18,971 nt of DNA. Source: CAZLYK01 sp964563495. GTDB taxonomy: Bacteria > Acidobacteriota > Blastocatellia > RBC074. Below, in pieces: positions 15,362-18,971 of the stretch. How positions within the stretch are numbered: the stretch's first letter is position 1; every line of letters begins with the position of its first letter. The stretch spans positions 1-18,971 of the forward strand of contig CAZLYK010000105.1 in assembly GCA_964563495.1 (NCBI GenBank), read 5' to 3'. The notes beneath the pieces were generated by a model. The model worked only from the letters and a program-made list of their open reading frames with translations. It searched no databases and was not told the origin of the DNA. The translations under genes and the position numbers were made by a program.

Positions 15362-15400
15362 ATTTACCTCCTGGCGGGAAATAAGTTGCGAAAAGAATCA

Positions 15401-15421
15401 GGCGGACAGCGCACGTCCGCC
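15401..15421 (-). terminator. Candidate terminator downstream of the PQQ-propeller pair
   Basis: GGCGGAC (15401-15407) and GTCCGCC (15415-15421) form a 7-bp GC-rich stem with a 7-base loop. On the minus strand it is followed by TGATTCTTTT, a weak T-tract. It lies about 170 bases past the last propeller gene and 40 bases before the collapsed receptor gene. Confidence 0.45.
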
Positions 15422-15587
15422 CCTTCATTTCCTCTCAGCGGCAAGCCATTGGTGCGGGTCATTACGACGGCGCGTCTTTGCATTACTAGACACACCTTCC
15501 CAACTTCTTCATCACGTCCGAACCTTCGCCCATTTGCGTGGCGGCTTTATATTTCTCGGCGGCTTGTGTCAGCAGATGTTGTCGAAA

Positions 15588-17237
15588 TCAATGTTCCATC
15601 GGGAAGCCGAAGGCGTAAATCGTGCCGTCGTAAGTGGTCAGATAAAACTGCCCCATTCCGCCCGACAGCGCATTGCCGCGAGCGAACGAAGTGATTGTCG
15701 TCCCGCTCGACCACAACTCTTTGCCTGTCGCGCCATCGAGCAGGTAAATCACTGCCCGCCCCGAACGCGCCGCGCGCATCGCCGCCGTCGTCTTGCTATC
15801 ATTGGTTCTGAATTCGCCGCTTGACGTGGCCAGCACAACGCCGTTGATGACAGTCGGCGTTAGTGGCGAAACCAGATTACGCGAGGCCCAGCCGGGCTTG
15901 AGCGCGAGCTTGCCGCCTTCTTCGCTGAGCTTCCACGCCAGGATCGCGGCTTTCGTGACCGCGCCGCCTCCGGCAGAAGAAGATGATTTGAAACCTGCCG
16001 GCAGCGCGCCCGTATGCGCGGCCAGGATCCAGCGCGCGCCGTCGCGGTCTTGCCACGATGCGAGCGCGCCGGGCGCCGAACCTTTTAATGTGCTCAGCGT
16101 GACGCTCAGCGCCGTGGCTATGTTCGCCGCGTCCACCAGATGCAGGCTGCCATCGCTGGCGGCGGCGGCAATCAGCGTCTTGCCCTTGTATTCAAACACC
16201 ACCGGCGTCGAAGCGAATTCGCGGCCAGCTGAATAGGCGCTTTTGGTCTGCAAGGTTTTCGGATCAATCGCGACGATTGAATTGGCCGCGCCTTCGCCCG
16301 CGCCCGTGGCGACATAAATCACGCCGTCGGGGCCGAAGGCCGCGCCCGCCGAACCGGCGACATTGCCTTTCCAGGCCGAAGCTTGTTGGGTTTCAAAGTC
16401 GAAGGCCCAGAGGCCGTTCGCCACGCCATTGCAGCTTTGCGAAGTCACCGCGTAAGCCTTGCCGTCCACGATGATCAAGCCGCTGGCATTTGCCCCCGGC
16501 GGCAGGAATTTGACGGGCGGTTGGTATTCCTGCCCGCCCGACAGGTGCATCGAATGCAACATGCCGTCGCTGGCCAGCGCGTAAATCAGATTCGGCCCTC
16601 CGCCGAATCCGCCGCCAATCGGCGGCGCGCCGGGACGAGCAGACGGACGTTGCGCGCCGGGTGGAGGCCCAGTCGGAAAGTTTGGTTGCGGGCGCACTTC
16701 GGATAGCGTGCTGGCGCCGGCCCAGGGTTCGCCGACTGTGCTTTTTGCAGGCGTGCTGCGTCCGCCAAACCCGCCGCCTCCGCCAGCCGCCATCGCCGAG
16801 ATCGTCGGGCGCGCTACGCCTGTAGTCATGCCGCCGGGGCAGGCACCTGTGGGGGCTTTCGCGCCGGGCGCGGCGTTCAAATGCTTCTCCCACTCCATTC
16901 GTCCAAGGTCGGTGTCAATCGTGAAGAGGTTGTCGTCGCTCCCCGCGACAAAGCCGAGCATGCGAAAGCCACGATAGCCGATCAGCCGTTCGAGCGTGGC
17001 GGGCGGCGTCAGATTGTTAAGCCCGTGCGGCGTGTTTTTGAGCTTCAGCTTCCACAGCAATTGCACCGCGCCGGGTTTTGCGACGGAGTCTTTGTTGAGC
17101 TTGGCGTCGGCTTTAACTGTCGCCGTGCGTTGCGCATCGGCGTTTTCAGTCACCCAATCGTTGTTGGCACCGCGCTGCGCCTGCGCGGCGCCGGCGCAGG
17201 CGAACAAGCAAAAAATGGCGGTCATGATTCGCTTCAT
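15588..17237 (-). CDS. Exported PQQ-type beta-propeller protein (second of a tandem pair)
   Basis: A 549-residue exported protein of the PQQ-binding-like/BamB-like propeller group. The signal peptide spans about 1-20. Propeller repeats are marked by LWKLKLKN, DNLFTIDTDLGRMEW, LWAFDFETQQASAW, IVAIDPKTLQT and LLDGATGKELWSSG. Relative to its upstream neighbour it carries a Gly/Pro-rich insertion of about 60 residues (about 151-214) between alignable blocks (CPGG and PNLIYALASDGML). The ATG shares its A with the neighbour's TAA stop (TAATG). An AAAGGAGG sits 6 bases upstream inside the neighbour's last codons, so translation is coupled. The longer frame starting at 17294 is rejected. Whether it binds PQQ or is a structural or sensor propeller is not visible; the full set of quinoprotein dehydrogenase metal ligands was not found. 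Confidence 0.82.
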   Translation of the reverse strand: MKRIMTAIFCLFACAGAAQAQRGANNDWVTENADAQRTATVKADAKLNKDSVAKPGAVQLLWKLKLKNTPHGLNNLTPPATLERLIGYRGFRMLGFVAGSDDNLFTIDTDLGRMEWEKHLNAAPGAKAPTGACPGGMTTGVARPTISAMAAGGGGGFGGRSTPAKSTVGEPWAGASTLSEVRPQPNFPTGPPPGAQRPSARPGAPPIGGGFGGGPNLIYALASDGMLHSMHLSGGQEYQPPVKFLPPGANASGLIIVDGKAYAVTSQSCNGVANGLWAFDFETQQASAWKGNVAGSAGAAFGPDGVIYVATGAGEGAANSIVAIDPKTLQTKSAYSAGREFASTPVVFEYKGKTLIAAAASDGSLHLVDAANIATALSVTLSTLKGSAPGALASWQDRDGARWILAAHTGALPAGFKSSSSAGGGAVTKAAILAWKLSEEGGKLALKPGWASRNLVSPLTPTVINGVVLATSSGEFRTNDSKTTAAMRAARSGRAVIYLLDGATGKELWSSGTTITSFARGNALSGGMGQFYLTTYDGTIYAFGFPMEH

Positions 17238-18865
17238 TACTTGCCTCCTTTCGCCGCTGATTGCGCGGCGCCGCTCGAGGCAATGCCGAAGCAATACTGA
17301 TAGCCGTCAAAGGTGCTGATATAAACGCGGCCGTTGGCGACCGATAGACCGCTCCAATGATTCCACGAAGCGATCTGATCGCCGCTGTTCCAAAGTTCCT
17401 TGCCGGTTTGCGCGTCCAGCGCATAAAGCACCGCGCGGGTCGAATTCTTGATGCGATTTTCGGCGCGGTTGTATGAGAGGCCGATGTCATACGCCGCCTG
17501 GTCCGTGTCCTCGCCGCTGCCGTAAGCGAAGATGACGCCATTGGCGATCACGGGCGGTTCGGCGCGATTCATATCGCGCGAAATCCAGGCTGGCGTCAGC
17601 GTGTACTGGCCTGCCTTGTCCTCGACTTTGAAGGCGACGATGGCGCCCTTCTTGACCTCGCCGTATTCAATCGGCGCTTTGAACTTGGAATGCTTCGGTC
17701 CCCAGAAAGGCGACAACACCCAGCGCGTATCTTTGCTGTCTTCCCAGGTCGCCAGCGATCCCCACACTCCTGCGGAAGCGAAATTGACTTCTTCGTTGCA
17801 GTAAAGCGGCGTGCGATAGAGCGGTGTGCGGTGGTCGTCGCCGCCTATGGATTCGGTGTCCATCAGGTACATCACGCCTTCCTTGCCTGCGTCCACCATC
17901 AACTCTTTGCCTTTGTATTTGAAGATCGCGCAGGAGACCTGCATATCCAGATCACGCTTGAAGAGCCATTCGGCATTCGACGGGCCGTAATAATCCATCA
18001 GCTTCGCGGCTTTGGTGACCGGGTCTTGCGCTACGCCGATGATGCCGTTGCCGTAAATTCCGTTTTCGGGATTCCAGGGGCCATCGCCAGTACCTGTGTA
18101 CATCACGCCTTTGGAACTGATCGCGCCCCCCGTTCGACCCCACATGCCTCCGCCAGCCGGGCCCCAGGCTCCCACCTTTTCCGTCTCCAGATCGTAGATG
18201 TAAACCATGTTCGGATTGCCGCCACAGCCCTGCGCCGTGTGAACGTAAATCGCGTTCTTGTACAAATTCAGCGCGTAGGGTTTGCCGTTGGGCGGCATGA
18301 ATTTGGCGGGCTGAACGATCTCTTTACCGGTGGCCATGTCTACGCGGCGCAGCCGCCCGTCCCACGAAGCGGCATAAACAATGTATTCGCCCGCTGACTT
18401 GCCCGGCCCGATCACCGGCGTCGCGGTGATGCCGCCGGGACACAAAACGCCTCCGCCGCGTCCGCCCGTGGCCGGCGGCGTCCAGTTGCTATCAAAATGC
18501 AGCTTCCAGATTTGTTCGCCGGTCTCGGCGTCGAGCGCACACAGGTTATCGCTGACGCCTGTGACGAGCACGATCTGTTTCAGGCCGCTGGCGGTTTTGA
18601 CATTGCTGGCGATCAGCGCCGGCAGCAGGTTGTGCATCTGGCGCGGCTCGTTGTCGAGCCTGATCTTCCAGAGCAGCTTCATGTTTTTGACGCTGGTCGT
18701 GGAAAGGATTGTTTCGTTCCGCTGCCAGGCGGTGCGTTCGATGTCGCCGCCATCGGTCAGCCAATCCGCAAGTTTACCGCTCTGCGCTTGCGAGTTTGGA
18801 CTCCAATTCAGCGTCCAGCCGAGCAGCAACAGTCCCAAAACTTTCCCGAACTTTCGATATTCCAC
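17237..18865 (-). CDS. Exported PQQ-type beta-propeller protein (first of a tandem pair, GTG start)
   Basis: A 542-residue exported propeller protein. The signal peptide (about 1-28, ending NSQAQ) is followed by repeats such as MKLLWKIRLDNEP, NLCALDAETGEQIW, VYIYDLETEKVGAW, VLYALDAQTGKELWNSG and a last blade with VYISTFDGYQYCF. It aligns along its length with the next gene, so the two are tandem paralogs. I place the start at a GTG (18863-18865) because AAGGAG lies exactly 8 bases upstream and the signal peptide follows at once. The in-frame ATG at 18898 lies inside a hairpin and would add residues before the signal. The role is unclear: a periplasmic quinoprotein-like dehydrogenase part or a binding propeller are both possible. 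Confidence 0.82.
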   Translation of the reverse strand: MEYRKFGKVLGLLLLGWTLNWSPNSQAQSGKLADWLTDGGDIERTAWQRNETILSTTSVKNMKLLWKIRLDNEPRQMHNLLPALIASNVKTASGLKQIVLVTGVSDNLCALDAETGEQIWKLHFDSNWTPPATGGRGGGVLCPGGITATPVIGPGKSAGEYIVYAASWDGRLRRVDMATGKEIVQPAKFMPPNGKPYALNLYKNAIYVHTAQGCGGNPNMVYIYDLETEKVGAWGPAGGGMWGRTGGAISSKGVMYTGTGDGPWNPENGIYGNGIIGVAQDPVTKAAKLMDYYGPSNAEWLFKRDLDMQVSCAIFKYKGKELMVDAGKEGVMYLMDTESIGGDDHRTPLYRTPLYCNEEVNFASAGVWGSLATWEDSKDTRWVLSPFWGPKHSKFKAPIEYGEVKKGAIVAFKVEDKAGQYTLTPAWISRDMNRAEPPVIANGVIFAYGSGEDTDQAAYDIGLSYNRAENRIKNSTRAVLYALDAQTGKELWNSGDQIASWNHWSGLSVANGRVYISTFDGYQYCFGIASSGAAQSAAKGGK

Positions 18866-18873
18866 TTGGAATA

Positions 18874-18879
18874 CTCCTT
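18874..18879 (-). promoter_or_regulatory. Ribosome binding site that supports a GTG start
   Basis: AAGGAG on the minus strand lies 8 bases before GTG 18865. It is directly adjacent to the hairpin at 18880-18899, so folding of that stem could affect access to the ribosome. Confidence 0.65.
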
Positions 18880-18899
18880 CATGCCGCGTTAGCGGCATG
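18880..18899. repeat. 8-bp perfect inverted repeat in the leader of the propeller operon
   Basis: CATGCCGC (18880-18887) and GCGGCATG (18892-18899) pair around a GTTA loop, immediately upstream of the Shine-Dalgarno. The core resembles the GCCGC/GCGGC hairpin at 33-45. It could be a translational control element, an operator or a REP-like unit. Confidence 0.5.
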
Positions 18900-18971
18900 T
18901 GATTTTAATGTGGTTGCGCTTTGATTTAGTCACGCCTCTTTGCGGCGCGTCAGCGGCGGTTGAATTCAGCC

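Noticed and set aside
17238..17294. 19-codon N-terminal extension of the downstream propeller protein
   Set aside because: The TAATG overlap with an AAAGGAGG and the following signal peptide fix the start at 17237.
1..18971. CRISPR array, tRNA/rRNA genes, transposase or prophage
   Set aside because: No regularly spaced repeats, cloverleaf-like sequence, transposase-like frame or phage gene was seen on either strand.

Overview
The window looks like a chromosomal accessory region of a member of the Acidobacteriota (inference). The clues are an Oar-type TonB-dependent receptor with an N-terminal carboxypeptidase-regulatory domain and no SusD partner, a divergently encoded membrane-anchored winged-helix regulator of a type common in that phylum, and a high density of exported glycoside hydrolases, DUF1080 and PQQ-propeller proteins. 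No tRNA, rRNA, CRISPR array, transposase or phage gene is visible.

Layout. (A) 63-5829, minus strand: a four-gene arabinan/arabinoxylan cluster. In transcription order it holds a GH51 alpha-L-arabinofuranosidase, a feruloyl-esterase-like protein with an N-terminal E-set domain, a second esterase-D-like hydrolase, and a GH43 arabinanase-like enzyme with a C-terminal beta-trefoil-like module. A remnant of a carbohydrate esterase sits between the first two genes. (B) 6129-9506, minus: a 1125-residue TonB-dependent receptor closed by a clear intrinsic terminator (6030-6071). (C) 9717-11201, plus: a single-pass membrane regulator, divergent from the receptor. (D) 11211-15361: a patchwork holding a second, Tat-exported GH51 enzyme (plus), a DUF1080 protein (minus) and several gene remnants: a GH43 protein that lost its catalytic domain, an amidohydrolase fragment, a Gfo/Idh/MocA dehydrogenase fragment and a collapsed TonB-receptor gene. 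(E) 15588-18865, minus: two paralogous exported PQQ-type beta-propeller proteins, translationally coupled through a TAATG overlap.

How they may work together (inference). The receptor would import arabino-oligosaccharides across the outer membrane. GH43 and the GH51 enzymes would cut arabinan and release arabinose from side chains, and the two esterases would remove acyl or feruloyl decorations. The divergent regulator would sense an envelope signal and control the receptor and perhaps the operon. The propeller pair and DUF1080 protein probably belong to other sugar-oxidation or sugar-cleavage functions.

The most unusual aspects are the cluster of truncated or internally deleted genes, nearly all from sugar-degradation or uptake families; the regulator's uncharacterised periplasmic domain; and a perfect 15-bp inverted repeat inside the second GH51 coding sequence.
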